From the NCBI RefSeq assembly GCF_005925345.1, contig NZ_SSHJ01000007.1, positions 140,201 to 204,200 on the forward strand: a stretch of DNA of 64,000 bases, in the 5' to 3' direction. The notes below the pieces were generated by a model. It did no database searches. It saw only the letters and a list, made by a program, of their open reading frames with translations, and was not told the DNA's origin. Positions within the stretch are counted from its first letter, which is position 1; each line of letters opens with the position of its first letter. This DNA is from Pedobacter ureilyticus (GTDB lineage Bacteria; Bacteroidota; Bacteroidia; Sphingobacteriales; Sphingobacteriaceae). Position numbers and translations under genes: made by a program. Below, in pieces: positions 1-7,426 of this stretch.

Positions 1-240
1 GGCATCTATGTGATGTTTGCCTGACTGCCAGTTAGCGTAAACACGTAGACCGCCGAGCATACCGCTGATAGCTCCCAGTACAAGCACCATATCTGATAAG
101 CTGAAATACCAGCGGTTGACCTCGCCACTGGCGCTGTAAAATTCGCCTATCCCTGGTGGCGTTTGGCAAATTCCCATTAAGGGCAGGCCAAAAAAAAAGA
201 CAACCGAAGTTGTCTTTTTTAAAAATGTTCCGAACTGCAT
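1..240 (-). CDS. traE: TraE-like conjugal transfer protein (DUF4134), partial
   Basis: The reading frame begins with ATG at 240 and is still open at the window edge, so only 80 residues are seen. The N-terminus is a hydrophobic segment ending in a GICQ-like processing site, followed by GEFYSASGEVNRWYFSLSDM and a glycine-rich second membrane segment (LGAISGMLGGLRVYANWQSG). This is the pattern of DUF4134, the small integral membrane TraE protein of Bacteroides conjugative transposons. It is the first of the mating-pore genes expected to continue to the left (traF, traG and so on). It lies 7 bp downstream of the preceding gene and is probably cotranscribed with the tra/mob genes to its right. 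Confidence 0.85.
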   Translation of the reverse strand, partial: MQFGTFLKKTTSVVFFFGLPLMGICQTPPGIGEFYSASGEVNRWYFSLSDMVLVLGAISGMLGGLRVYANWQSGKHHIDA

Positions 241-247
241 TGCTACC

Positions 248-577
248 TTAGTAAGGAATGGTTTTGGTAAATTCGATCAGATCTGATTGCGCCAGGGAAA
301 AAAGCTGTTTTAGACTTACTCCGCCCGTAGCATGGATTAGGCCAGAAGAGATAGTCTGTCTATTGTTGGAGCTGGCGGCCTTTGATTTCTTTTCTTCCTT
401 TTGCACATCATTTTCAACAACAGTTTCGGGCTGATGCTCTTCGAAAAAGGTAAGTTCCTCCTGACCGGAGTTTTCAGCATACATTGGCTTGGGCCTTAGC
501 AGGTCAAGTAATATATTTATCAGGTAATAAATAAAATAAGCGACCAAAAGGTAAAGGATAAATTGGTTCCAGTTCAT
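248..577 (-). CDS. small membrane-anchored tra-operon protein
   Basis: 109 residues. Residues about 5-27 form one hydrophobic helix (FILYLLVAYFIYYLINILL), followed by a charged, probably cytoplasmic stretch and a C-terminal LKQLFSLAQSDLIEFTKTIPY. The ATGA overlap with the upstream DUF3408 gene (574-577) argues for translational coupling. Position between DUF3408 and TraE matches the TraC/TraD slot of Bacteroidota conjugative transposons, where short poorly conserved proteins are usual. I recognise no catalytic motif; a role in the transfer apparatus is inferred from context only. Confidence 0.75.
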   Translation of the reverse strand: MNWNQFILYLLVAYFIYYLINILLDLLRPKPMYAENSGQEELTFFEEHQPETVVENDVQKEEKKSKAASSNNRQTISSGLIHATGGVSLKQLFSLAQSDLIEFTKTIPY

Positions 578-954
578 AATTCGATTGTTTTAATGTTTTG
601 TTTGATGTATTGGATTAGTTCGGGGTGCTGGTTTAGAAAATATTGCAGGCTATAAGCGATTAGTTTATTCATGTCAATGGATTTGGCAATTTTTAGCTGC
701 TTCAATAAGAAGACAGTTCTGTCATCAAGTCGTATCAAGAGTTTTTCTTTTCCGGTCAGATCATAGCTTAGCATGCTTTCAAACAGCTTTTCCACAGATG
801 GATCAATTGGAATTGCATTTTTTGATGATGGTTTTTCTCTCTTCGCTGAAAGGCCTTTTGATTTACTGGCAGACTTGGAGTTTCCATCTTTTTTTATGGT
901 TTCCCTTAATTCGTCTGCAAGGGTTTTAATCTGGTTCATGTTTTCTCCTCCCAA
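574..954 (-). CDS. DUF3408 conjugal transfer protein (TraB-like)
   Basis: 126 residues. The N-terminal half is lysine/serine-rich and low in complexity; the C-terminal half carries the DUF3408 core around LLIRLDDRTVFLLKQLK and IDMNKLIAYSLQYFLNQHP. The family occurs next to the ParA-like gene at the start of tra operons of Bacteroides conjugative transposons, and its C-terminus resembles a ribbon-helix-helix fold. The start at 954 overlaps the end of parA by 19 bp. A possible alternative start is Met6 (939). Probably works with the ParA neighbour, but the molecular role is not established. Confidence 0.8.
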   Translation of the reverse strand: MGGENMNQIKTLADELRETIKKDGNSKSASKSKGLSAKREKPSSKNAIPIDPSVEKLFESMLSYDLTGKEKLLIRLDDRTVFLLKQLKIAKSIDMNKLIAYSLQYFLNQHPELIQYIKQNIKTIEL

Positions 955-1571
955 TCGATATATTGGTTATAAATGTGGTCGAGAACCGGAAGCACAACTG
1001 GCATAAGGATTAGGGGAGTTTGGAAGGTACTTATTCGCTGAAAATCTACGCGATCAGCGAGTGCTGGAGCAATAACACCAAACCGCTGAATGACCTTTTC
1101 TATCTCCGAACGTGTTTCATATTTTACGGTATTCTTAATGCGGTTGGGAATAAAGATAAATGGGGCCCGTTCGTTGATCTTACGCAAGACCATTGCAAAA
1201 AGGATCGTAGAATCTACTGAAAATTCATCGTATGCAAATGGACAGATTACGACATCTGCGGCTGCAAAAACTGGCAAAAGGCCGTCATCATCCATTTTGC
1301 CGGGCAGATCTATTATTATAATTTCACCAGCCCGGTTGGTAAGGGAACTATGCAGGGATGGGAAGATTTTAAGTTCAGCAGGCACGACATCATAAAGTGG
1401 TTCATTTTCCAAAATTTTTGCCTTTTCAGCTTTTGAGGAAATGGATTGTTGATAGTCCATATCCAACACTGTTACCTTTCTTTTTTTGACCTGTGTAAGG
1501 TAGTTCGCAAAAAGTAGCGTGAGCGTACTTTTCCCTGCACCCCCTTTTTGATTTCCTATTAAAATGACCAT
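936..1571 (-). CDS. ParA/MinD-family ATPase (TraA-like)
   Basis: A deviant Walker A motif GNQKGGAGKST follows directly after MVILI, so Met at 1571 is the likely start; the frame is open up to another Met at 1598, which would add nine residues. Further motifs are VLDMDYQQS (residues about 35-45) and IIIIDLPGKMDD (Walker B/switch II). About 211 residues, normal for the short ParA proteins of conjugative elements. Established role of the family: ATP-driven positioning or partition; in Bacteroides conjugative transposons this gene is called traA. It overlaps the DUF3408 gene downstream and follows the relaxase gene by about 40 bp. Confidence 0.87.
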   Translation of the reverse strand: MVILIGNQKGGAGKSTLTLLFANYLTQVKKRKVTVLDMDYQQSISSKAEKAKILENEPLYDVVPAELKIFPSLHSSLTNRAGEIIIIDLPGKMDDDGLLPVFAAADVVICPFAYDEFSVDSTILFAMVLRKINERAPFIFIPNRIKNTVKYETRSEIEKVIQRFGVIAPALADRVDFQRISTFQTPLILMPVVLPVLDHIYNQYIDWEEKT

Positions 1572-1610
1572 AATCGTTCTGATAAGTGGGTTATACAATA
1601 TTTGTAAGTA

Positions 1611-2804
1611 TTATCTTGTATTTGTTCTTGCCTTGCGCTTACGTTGACGGTTCCTGCCAAGTATGGCCTCATCATCAATATCTTCCGCAAGATCGAGGCT
1701 GATTTCTGGCAGAAAAAATGTTGCTTCATATCCACCAGTAAATGCAGGCGTTGTATCTATTTGCTGTTCAGACTGCGCAGGTAAACCTTCAATATCTCTA
1801 TCGACTTCCACCGATTGTACCTTTTCGATTTTGGGTTCCTCAAGATTATTGGTAAGAAATTTTGTTGGATCGATCAATTTTTCCAATGGCATAAGTTCAC
1901 CGCCTTTGTAGACAGATTTATGGTTTCTGGAATGGTCTATTACTGTATAGCCATAAGGCGGCATACCTGGCTGACCATGAAAAAGTATCTGTACCCCTAG
2001 TTTTGTTGACAATTCCTCGGCAAGATCAGAAGTGTAGCCTGTCGGTTTGGCACTCATTCCCTTAGGTACAGGTTTTGAAACCGAAACAACGGCGGGATTG
2101 TGAATTTTGCTGTACTTTTCTATTATCGCTCGAAGCTGCGCCAATCTGTCAATATCCTTTTTATAGGTTTTCCTTCGTGCATCAACCAAAGCCAGTTCCA
2201 CTGTTCCCTGATGCAGGCCATACTTAGAGATTTTGTATTTATCACCATCTAGCTGCAAACTATATCCTTGGCATTCCAAAAGCATCATAAATTGGGGCCT
2301 TGTAGAAAAATTATAGCTTAGGGCCCTTTCTATGTCTTTATCAACTTGCTTCTTTTCGGTAAGGTCTATCAATTGATTGAGCACCTGATAGGCCCTTATC
2401 TTTTCGTAGCTGTCATTGATCTTTTTACCGTTTTCATCGATACGTGTAGAAACAATGTGAATATGATTGTTGGATGTATCTTTATGGAATACCAGCATAT
2501 AGGGCTGCTTTTCATAGCCCATGCCCCTAAGCCAATTTGTTGCAAGCTCGGTAAGCTGTTCTTTGGTATGTGATCTACCCTTACAGGATAAAACGGCATG
2601 AAACTGGGGGTACTTGATCCTGGCACTTGTTGCAGAACGTGCCTCAAGGTAATTAACGTAATCTCTTGGTTTCAAATGTTCCAAAGCCTGTAATGCCCCG
2701 AAGTTTTCTACCTTCATCAGTTCGCCTTTATCACTCTCTATTTTATCTGTATTGTAACTTATACCGTTAAATTTAGCAGATGGACGTAGTATTTTTACGA
2801 TCAT
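1611..2804 (-). CDS. relaxase / mobilization nuclease
   Basis: 397 residues. The histidine triad motif is clear: FHKDTSNNHIHIVSTRID around residues 105-122, which coordinates the metal in relaxases of the PF03432 (MobP-like) family. Upstream of it lies HAVLSCKGRSHT. The C-terminal third is acidic and ends in a basic tail (RNRQRKRKARTNTR) that could bind DNA or the coupling protein. Established function: nicks one strand at oriT and pilots it into the recipient. It is 2 bp downstream of mobC, the usual arrangement. The matching oriT is probably in the hairpin-rich gap at 4.3-4.9 kb. Confidence 0.9.
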   Translation of the reverse strand: MIVKILRPSAKFNGISYNTDKIESDKGELMKVENFGALQALEHLKPRDYVNYLEARSATSARIKYPQFHAVLSCKGRSHTKEQLTELATNWLRGMGYEKQPYMLVFHKDTSNNHIHIVSTRIDENGKKINDSYEKIRAYQVLNQLIDLTEKKQVDKDIERALSYNFSTRPQFMMLLECQGYSLQLDGDKYKISKYGLHQGTVELALVDARRKTYKKDIDRLAQLRAIIEKYSKIHNPAVVSVSKPVPKGMSAKPTGYTSDLAEELSTKLGVQILFHGQPGMPPYGYTVIDHSRNHKSVYKGGELMPLEKLIDPTKFLTNNLEEPKIEKVQSVEVDRDIEGLPAQSEQQIDTTPAFTGGYEATFFLPEISLDLAEDIDDEAILGRNRQRKRKARTNTR

Positions 2805-2806
2805 AG

Positions 2807-3193
2807 TTAACCTTTCATTAGCCGTAAAATCTGCCGGAAGAGTTTTTCAAGCTCCTGCTGAACTTTAAGGTATTCCGTAAAAAGGCTATTAAATTCAGTC
2901 GTCACCTCATGCCCAAGCATTCCTCGTTTGTGAAGCACATTGGCATGTCTTGCCAACTGATTGATATTGTTACCGGACCGTCCCAGTTCAGCGCCGATAA
3001 GATCAAGCTGCTTCATGAGGTCTTTGGCGTTCACAAGCATCTTGGTGGAATTTTTAAGCACCCTGATACGCACAATGTCCGCGCGACTAATGCCGAGTGA
3101 TTTTTCCAGTTCGAGAAACTGATGAAGTTCCGGTTCGCTCAACCTCAATTCAAATCGGCGTATTTTTCGTGGGAAAAGTTCATCCTTTGCCAT
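2807..3193 (-). CDS. MobC-like relaxosome accessory protein
   Basis: 128 residues, basic N-terminus (KIRRFELRLSEPELHQFLELEKSLG) consistent with a ribbon-helix-helix DNA-binding segment, then the family signature IGAELGRSGNNINQLARHAN around residues 67-86, and a C-terminal coiled coil. MobC-type proteins bind oriT and open the strands for the relaxase. It overlaps nothing but is only 2 bp from the relaxase start and 13 bp from the upstream methyltransferase stop, so the methylase, mobC, relaxase, parA and tra genes look like one operon. Confidence 0.87.
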   Translation of the reverse strand: MAKDELFPRKIRRFELRLSEPELHQFLELEKSLGISRADIVRIRVLKNSTKMLVNAKDLMKQLDLIGAELGRSGNNINQLARHANVLHKRGMLGHEVTTEFNSLFTEYLKVQQELEKLFRQILRLMKG

Positions 3194-3206
3194 GTTTCTT
3201 TTAGCT

Positions 3207-4247
3207 TTAAATTGAGCTGTCTGCTTTTTCGATGGCCCGAAAAATTTCTAGGGCCACTTGCGGAACAATTGCATTGCCGTATGCTTTTACGCTTTCGGCT
3301 CGCCATGCAGAAAAGGTAATTCCGTCCAATTCGAGGGGAAGCCCATCATTTCCGCCACAAAACGGGGGTTCAGTTGGCCATGTTTCCCAGCCGGGAACTT
3401 CGTTTTGCCAATTTGTTCTGCCGTTGGGAGCACCCGGAACAGGCGGCGCAATATCAATACTGGCATATTTTCCGCCATTAGAGGATATGTTGGAGATTGT
3501 GCCTTTAGGGTATAATAGATCAGGAAGTCCGTCAAGGAAACCTGGCCTCCATTGCCGTTCTCGCTTTTCCGATCTGCCAGCTCCCTGCCTTGTTCTACCT
3601 GTTTTATTGTCATTCCCAAATTGCTTATTTCCGTAGCTGTCGGTGTGGGCAACAAACCAGACCCGGTCCCTTTGGTGTGGTGCGTTAATGGCAGCAGCCG
3701 GAATACACAAAACGATTGGCGTGCCGTCCTTAAGCTGCGGTAGTACATATCCTGCACCGTTAATTTCTGAAATGATGCTGGCGATAACTCTTCGTTGGAG
3801 CCTGATAATCGTACTGTCCGCCTGCTGGCCGTTGTCCTTACAAAAAAGCTCAATCGCTTTGATTTCCATTTCAGATAAACTGTCTGGTTCGAGAATGCTG
3901 AACAGTCCAGCAACATTTTCAAGAACAATCCACTTAGGTCGTGCTTCTGTAATAACTCTGCAAGCCTCTGGGAAGAGATAGCGGTCATCCGTTTTGCCCT
4001 TTCTTCTTCCTGCCTGGCTGAATGGCTGGCAGGGAAAACCTCCGCTGATGATGTCAACGCTTCCTCTAAACTTAGTTGCATTGAATTTAAAAATGTCGTC
4101 ATAATGGTAAATGTTAGGCCAGTAATATTGTAGAATGGTTTTGCAAAAGGGGTTTTTCTCGCTTGAAAAAACATTTTGCCAACCTGCCCAAGTAGCAGCG
4201 ATGTCAAAACCGCCAATACCGCTAAACAAACTCCCATGCCTAAACAT
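3207..4247 (-). CDS. dcm: DNA (cytosine-5) methyltransferase
   Basis: 346 residues with the C5-methyltransferase motifs in order: motif I HGSLFSGIGGFD (residues 4-15), motif IV GGFPCQPFSQAG with the catalytic Cys (about 68-79), motif VI ENVAG, motif VIII APHQRDRVWFVAHTD (about 190), and the C-terminal YGNAIVPQVALEIFRAI (motifs IX-X). No restriction endonuclease gene is adjacent, so it is probably an orphan methylase that protects the element on entering a new host. It heads the mob/tra operon. The same DNA carries another long sense-strand frame (3287-4237), listed separately. Target specificity cannot be read from the sequence. Confidence 0.92.
   Translation of the reverse strand: MFRHGSLFSGIGGFDIAATWAGWQNVFSSEKNPFCKTILQYYWPNIYHYDDIFKFNATKFRGSVDIISGGFPCQPFSQAGRRKGKTDDRYLFPEACRVITEARPKWIVLENVAGLFSILEPDSLSEMEIKAIELFCKDNGQQADSTIIRLQRRVIASIISEINGAGYVLPQLKDGTPIVLCIPAAAINAPHQRDRVWFVAHTDSYGNKQFGNDNKTGRTRQGAGRSEKRERQWRPGFLDGLPDLLYPKGTISNISSNGGKYASIDIAPPVPGAPNGRTNWQNEVPGWETWPTEPPFCGGNDGLPLELDGITFSAWRAESVKAYGNAIVPQVALEIFRAIEKADSSI
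3287..4237 (-). CDS. long overlapping ORF inside the cytosine methylase gene, possible second product
   Basis: A 316-codon ATG-initiated frame on the same strand as dcm, starting 10 bp after the dcm start and shifted by one base. Its residues are not random: PASHSARQEEE, FRLLPLT, SGLLPTPTAT and LNPRFVAEMMGFPSNWTELPF resemble a protein type I recall from phages and gut metagenomes, often found beside or fused to cytosine methylases. The LLPTPTA motif is the shifted reading of the methylase FVAHTDS motif, and AEMMGFPSNW is the shifted reading of the GGNDGLPL stretch. Either it is truly dual-coding, or the conserved alternative frame is a by-product of methylase conservation that databases have annotated as protein. 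Confidence 0.4.
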   Translation of the reverse strand: MGVCLAVLAVLTSLLLGQVGKMFFQARKTPFAKPFYNITGLTFTIMTTFLNSMQLSLEEALTSSAEVFPASHSARQEEERAKRMTAISSQRLAELLQKHDLSGLFLKMLLDCSAFSNQTVYLKWKSKRLSFFVRTTASRRTVRLSGSNEELSPASFQKLTVQDMYYRSLRTARQSFCVFRLLPLTHHTKGTGSGLLPTPTATEISNLGMTIKQVEQGRELADRKSENGNGGQVSLTDFLIYYTLKAQSPTYPLMAENMPVLILRRLFRVLPTAEQIGKTKFPAGKHGQLNPRFVAEMMGFPSNWTELPFLHGEPKA

Positions 4248-4299
4248 TGAACGCCCTTATTAAAAAATGTTTAGCATTGTGACACTGACGAGGGATAAA

Positions 4300-4544
4300 T
4301 GGGCATGGCAATTTCATGCCCACCCTTGATCTAAGAGGATGGTTAAATATCATACACTGAATTTTTAGGGTTGAAAATTTGAGGGAAATTTTTATGGCGG
4401 TTGTTTTGCCGCTTTGCAGGAAAAAAGGGAGTTGCGACCTTTTTTCTTCCTTAGCTCAGCCTTTCCCCATCTGGGTTAGGCAGGCTAAGGCAAGTTCGTT
4501 TTTGTCGTCAGCCCAGGCCGAAGGCGGGCTGTACGGACAAAAAC
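4300..4544. other. hairpin-rich gap, candidate oriT region
   Basis: The gap 4248-4985 lies upstream of the methylase/mob operon. Three strong hairpins are visible: TGGGCATG 4300-4307 with CATGCCCA 4315-4322; CCTTAGC 4449-4455 with GCTAAGG 4484-4490, with inner pairs around CCC/GGG; and GTTTTTGTC 4498-4506 with GACAAAAAC 4536-4544, with inner CAGCCC/GGGCTG at 4509-4514 and 4526-4531. A short + strand open frame (4379-4636) crosses the last two but looks non-genuine. In mobile elements oriT is usually a hairpin-containing gap next to the MobC/relaxase genes; assignment here is inference. Confidence 0.45.
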
Positions 4545-4682
4545 ACAACTTGCCCAAAACAAAACAAAAAGAGGCCGTTTTACCGTTTTTACGGAAAGTG
4601 CACTTTTTAGTATATCTAAGGCTGATATTTCGTTAGCCAGATGTGGGAATAGGTTTTAAACTAAGACCGAATATCTGTTTAG

Positions 4683-4857
4683 ATACCTGTTTATATTATT
4701 AGATAGCTATTAATAAAATAAACATATATCCACATTAAGGGATAAACAGGTATGGGAATAAAGGGATAGCAGTAAATCCATATTGGCAGATATAGGCATA
4801 GTTGCTTTGCTGTATTGTCATCTACCCATATATACGGATAAATAGGCAAGCAAAGCA
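4683..4857. repeat. AT-rich block with inverted repeats
   Basis: ATACCTGTTTAT at 4683-4694 is repeated in perfect inversion as ATAAACAGGTAT at 4742-4753, and TGCTTTGC at 4803-4810 pairs with GCAAAGCA at 4850-4857. The segment is strongly AT-rich with many ATAT/CCATA stretches and no convincing gene. It lies immediately downstream of the primase-like genes, so it could contain the element's replication start or a second part of oriT; this is a guess from position. Confidence 0.35.
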
Positions 4858-4985
4858 GTGCTTTAAGAAATGTGTAAATATCCATATAGTTATATACTTA
4901 GATTGTTAAATAAAGGGTTAGATGGCCATACTTTAGGCTGAATATTTATATCTGCCTATACAAATAGTCTGATAGATAGAGTAGG

Positions 4986-5969
4986 CTAACGTTTCGGGCC
5001 TGTTCCAAAATTGCTTGTTTCCTGATCTGCGGATACCTGGGCATAGTCAGGCGGCTTCACGTCCTTTTTTATTTTTTCGTTATAATCTTTATGCCCTTGA
5101 TATTCGTAAGAGCGGTCAACGGCATGGGGTATCTCTTTCAATAATTGAGCGGTACACCTTCTTCCCGGTCCATCATTGTCAAAATAAACATCAACTGCTG
5201 GAACATCACTAACACGTTCAATGATTTTATCCAAAAAAACTATCGTGTTTAAAATGATGACCGTAGGCATAACATGAGGCTGTTTTTCTTTTAACCAACT
5301 CAAAAAATCAAATCTTCCTTCAAACAGTACGACATGATCCGGATTTCCATCAATTACAGAAATCCCTTTGGCACCAACACTGCTCTTGAAACCCTTTGCA
5401 TTAGAAAATTCCCAATTCCCATGTTCATTTTGCCAGCCAATGGCGTAAAATGTCCGCTGATCTCCCGTTTCGCTTTTATGTCGGTAATAAACCTCACTTA
5501 AATAACCTTTTGCTACATCCAGGATGCCCCTTGATTTAAGATATTGGGTAAGTACATAGTTTGAGCCTATTGGCCTGGTATTTACCAATTCAAATTTGTA
5601 GCCTTCTTCTTCCTTTTCATGCGCGTACTTTACAGGTGGTATATATTCGGGGATCAATGAGGTATCCAGGTTACTGACTTCTTTAATTTTGTGCAGGACT
5701 TCAACAAAGGTTAATTGGGGCCAATATGCCAAACCTAACTGCACAATACCGCCACCTTTAATGTTTGTTTGTCCGGGGCCACCGCGATCAATCCACTTAC
5801 CGCCAGCATCCCAAACCGTAAAAGAGGGGGTATCTTTTTTGGTTTCCCGAAGCATACTGTGATAAAAGTGTTCCCTGCCAATCTTCCTTACGGGCTGATG
5901 GCCCAAACGGGACAAAAAATCGACAATGGAAATATTTTCCAATGTGGACATATCTAAAAACCCTGTCAT
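4986..5969 (-). CDS. TOPRIM-domain primase-like protein, catalytic residues present
   Basis: 327 residues. The N-terminus (VDFLSRLGHQPV, DTPSFTVWDAGGKWIDRG, GGGIVQLGLAYWP) has the layout of a DnaG CHC2 zinc-binding domain but lacks its cysteines. The C-terminal TOPRIM domain has LFEGRFDFLSW with Glu217 and VYFDNDGPGRR with Asp264 and Asp266, the metal-binding acids. Such proteins are common in Bacteroidota conjugative transposons and are thought to prime or process transferred single-stranded DNA. The start overlaps the stop of the upstream paralogue by 4 bp (ATGA), so the two are probably translated together. Confidence 0.82.
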   Translation of the reverse strand: MTGFLDMSTLENISIVDFLSRLGHQPVRKIGREHFYHSMLRETKKDTPSFTVWDAGGKWIDRGGPGQTNIKGGGIVQLGLAYWPQLTFVEVLHKIKEVSNLDTSLIPEYIPPVKYAHEKEEEGYKFELVNTRPIGSNYVLTQYLKSRGILDVAKGYLSEVYYRHKSETGDQRTFYAIGWQNEHGNWEFSNAKGFKSSVGAKGISVIDGNPDHVVLFEGRFDFLSWLKEKQPHVMPTVIILNTIVFLDKIIERVSDVPAVDVYFDNDGPGRRCTAQLLKEIPHAVDRSYEYQGHKDYNEKIKKDVKPPDYAQVSADQETSNFGTGPKR

Positions 5970-6811
5970 GGCGAAACAATAATTTTAGGTGGATTTATAC
6001 CCTCAATGGAAGATAAGATCTCTGCATTCAAATGTTGTTTTCCAAAGAAAACTGCGACTTCATGAAATTTGGATGCCCGCTTTTTTGCGGCTTCTAAAAA
6101 TTCAGGGGAATTTAAAATCAATATGCTGGGGCCAGGAAGTTTATTGGCAAATTTCCAGCTTAGATAGTCAAGGTAATCTTGAAACAAGATCAGGCTGCTT
6201 TCGTTGCCAGGAATAAATGTCATTCCCTTATGCCCCAAACAGCCTGAAAAATTCTTGCCCCTAACTTCCCAGCCGCCGTTTTCATTCTGCCATCCAGCTG
6301 CAAAAAAATCCTTGCGCCTGCGTTTTTCATCTACCACATAATAATAGACTTCCTTTAAATGGCCTATTGAAATTTCCCATAATCCTTGCGATTGCAGAAA
6401 AGCCGTAATTTCTATATTACAACCAATAGGTTTTATTTCATCAATATTATAGAAAGGGATTTTCACGGCAAGTCTTTTTCTCCTGCCGTTTGTTGTTGGA
6501 ATTTCAGTGGGTTGTTTTGATATTTGAAAAATTTGGCTGATTTTTTCTGTCACTTGGTCTGAATTAAGATCGGGCCAATAGGCAACGCCAAAATCTATTA
6601 CATTGCCACTTTTCTTTGTCAAACGGTCGTACCAGATATTTAACTGGTCATTTACTACCAACGTCGACTTGGTTTCGGCGCTTTTCAATACGTTAAAATA
6701 GTGATGCTCATTGCCATTGATTTTGGCTGGTTTGTGCCCCAAGTGATTTAGCAATACACATAGAGGTACCTGTTCCCTTGTGGAACCCGCATTTAAAAAT
6801 GTAGTTTTCAT
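5966..6811 (-). CDS. TOPRIM primase-like paralogue with lost catalytic acids
   Basis: 281 residues, clearly related along its length to the downstream gene: LLNHLGHKPAKINGNEHHYFN, VIDFGVAYWPDL, IKPIGCNIEITAFLQSQG, FFAAGWQNENGGWEV and LFQDYLDYLSW align with the same blocks there. At the active site Glu is replaced by Gln211, and the DxD turn reads VFFGKQHLNA, so both aspartates are gone (Gly257, Gln259). It therefore looks like an inactive partner or regulator of the active copy rather than an enzyme. ATGA coupling to the downstream gene supports a joint complex. Confidence 0.75.
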   Translation of the reverse strand: MKTTFLNAGSTREQVPLCVLLNHLGHKPAKINGNEHHYFNVLKSAETKSTLVVNDQLNIWYDRLTKKSGNVIDFGVAYWPDLNSDQVTEKISQIFQISKQPTEIPTTNGRRKRLAVKIPFYNIDEIKPIGCNIEITAFLQSQGLWEISIGHLKEVYYYVVDEKRRRKDFFAAGWQNENGGWEVRGKNFSGCLGHKGMTFIPGNESSLILFQDYLDYLSWKFANKLPGPSILILNSPEFLEAAKKRASKFHEVAVFFGKQHLNAEILSSIEGINPPKIIVSP

Positions 6812-6840
6812 GGTCTTATTTAAGTTTAATGGGAAATGGT

Positions 6841-7116
6841 TCAGATATATAGCATTGCATCCAGCGACTTTCGAATTGCTTCTACTTCGATACGATCAAT
6901 GCGCCATGCAGCAGATTGGTTGCCGTCTTTACGTGGGGTGATTAAACCTTGATCGATCCACCTTTCAATATTCTTTCGGCCATAGCGTCTAAAAGCCTCG
7001 GACTTGTTCAAATAGGGCTTTATCTTTCCGGTCCTGGAAAGCGCTAGCTTGGCACCCATTTCGGCAGCATCCCGCAAGAGTATTCCTAGTTGGTGATCGG
7101 TTAATAAAATATTCAT
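6841..7116 (-). CDS. small helix-turn-helix protein (excisionase-like)
   Basis: 91 residues. The core SEAFRRYGRKNIERWIDQGLITPRKDG resembles the winged-helix DNA-binding segment of MerR/excisionase-type proteins in which a helix precedes a W/Y-rich turn and a basic loop. It is a paralogue of the protein at 7427-7732 (SKAEAYRLFGRGNVDRWISEGLISP). It lies about 30 bp upstream of the primase-like pair. Probably controls excision, replication or expression of the element; this is inferred from fold and location. No experimental family is recognised. Confidence 0.65.
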   Translation of the reverse strand: MNILLTDHQLGILLRDAAEMGAKLALSRTGKIKPYLNKSEAFRRYGRKNIERWIDQGLITPRKDGNQSAAWRIDRIEVEAIRKSLDAMLYI

Positions 7117-7143
7117 AAAGATTTAGCTTAAGAGAAATGGGAT

Positions 7144-7405
7144 GGGGAATAGAATTTCCCCTGGAGAACCGGCAACGGGTAACGAACCCGCTATAATCCG
7201 CTTTGCCGGTTTATCAATTCGGGACTACTAGCGTCGTATCCTACGATACGGGCCACTTGGGAACTATACACGATAGTTCCCTCGGCCTGCCAATGCGCTT
7301 TCAGCTATTGGTGCTTGATCCATTCCAGTTACAGGCAATGTTAGCCTGTAAAGTAGAATAGATACCTAACCTCACTTTCGCAAAATTTCCCGGCTCTTAG
7401 GCGGG
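7144..7405. ncRNA. densely folded non-coding segment between two paralogous DNA-binding genes
   Basis: The 310-bp gap 7117-7426 has no credible ORF but at least seven perfect or near-perfect hairpins in a row: GGGGAA/TTCCCC 7144-7161; AACCGGCAA 7167-7175 with TTGCCGGTT 7203-7211, enclosing CGGGT/ACCCG 7176-7190; CGTATC/GATACG 7235-7250; GGGAACTAT 7259-7267 with ATAGTTCCC 7273-7281, nested in GGCC/GGCC; CCAAT/ATTGG 7290-7311; TTACAGGC/GCCTGTAA 7329-7351; CCCG/CGGG 7389-7405. It is more GC-rich than its surroundings. It could be a structured RNA (strand unknown), a leader of the 6841 gene, or single-strand DNA structure used in transfer. Confidence 0.5.
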
Positions 7406-7426
7406 TTAATGCTTCATCCCTATACG

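Noticed and set aside
3232..3636. 134-codon + strand frame antisense to the methylase
   Set aside because: It has no ribosome site or recognisable motif and is explained by the codon pattern of the methylase on the other strand.
4379..4636. 85-codon + strand frame in the gap upstream of the methylase
   Set aside because: It runs through two long hairpins, has an odd composition and no family resemblance that I can name; the hairpins themselves are the more likely functional content.
4691..4885. 64-codon minus frame rich in Tyr/Ile/Pro
   Set aside because: Produced by the AT-rich repeat block; the apparent repeats (YLPIW, YPYIW) reflect DNA repeats, not a protein.
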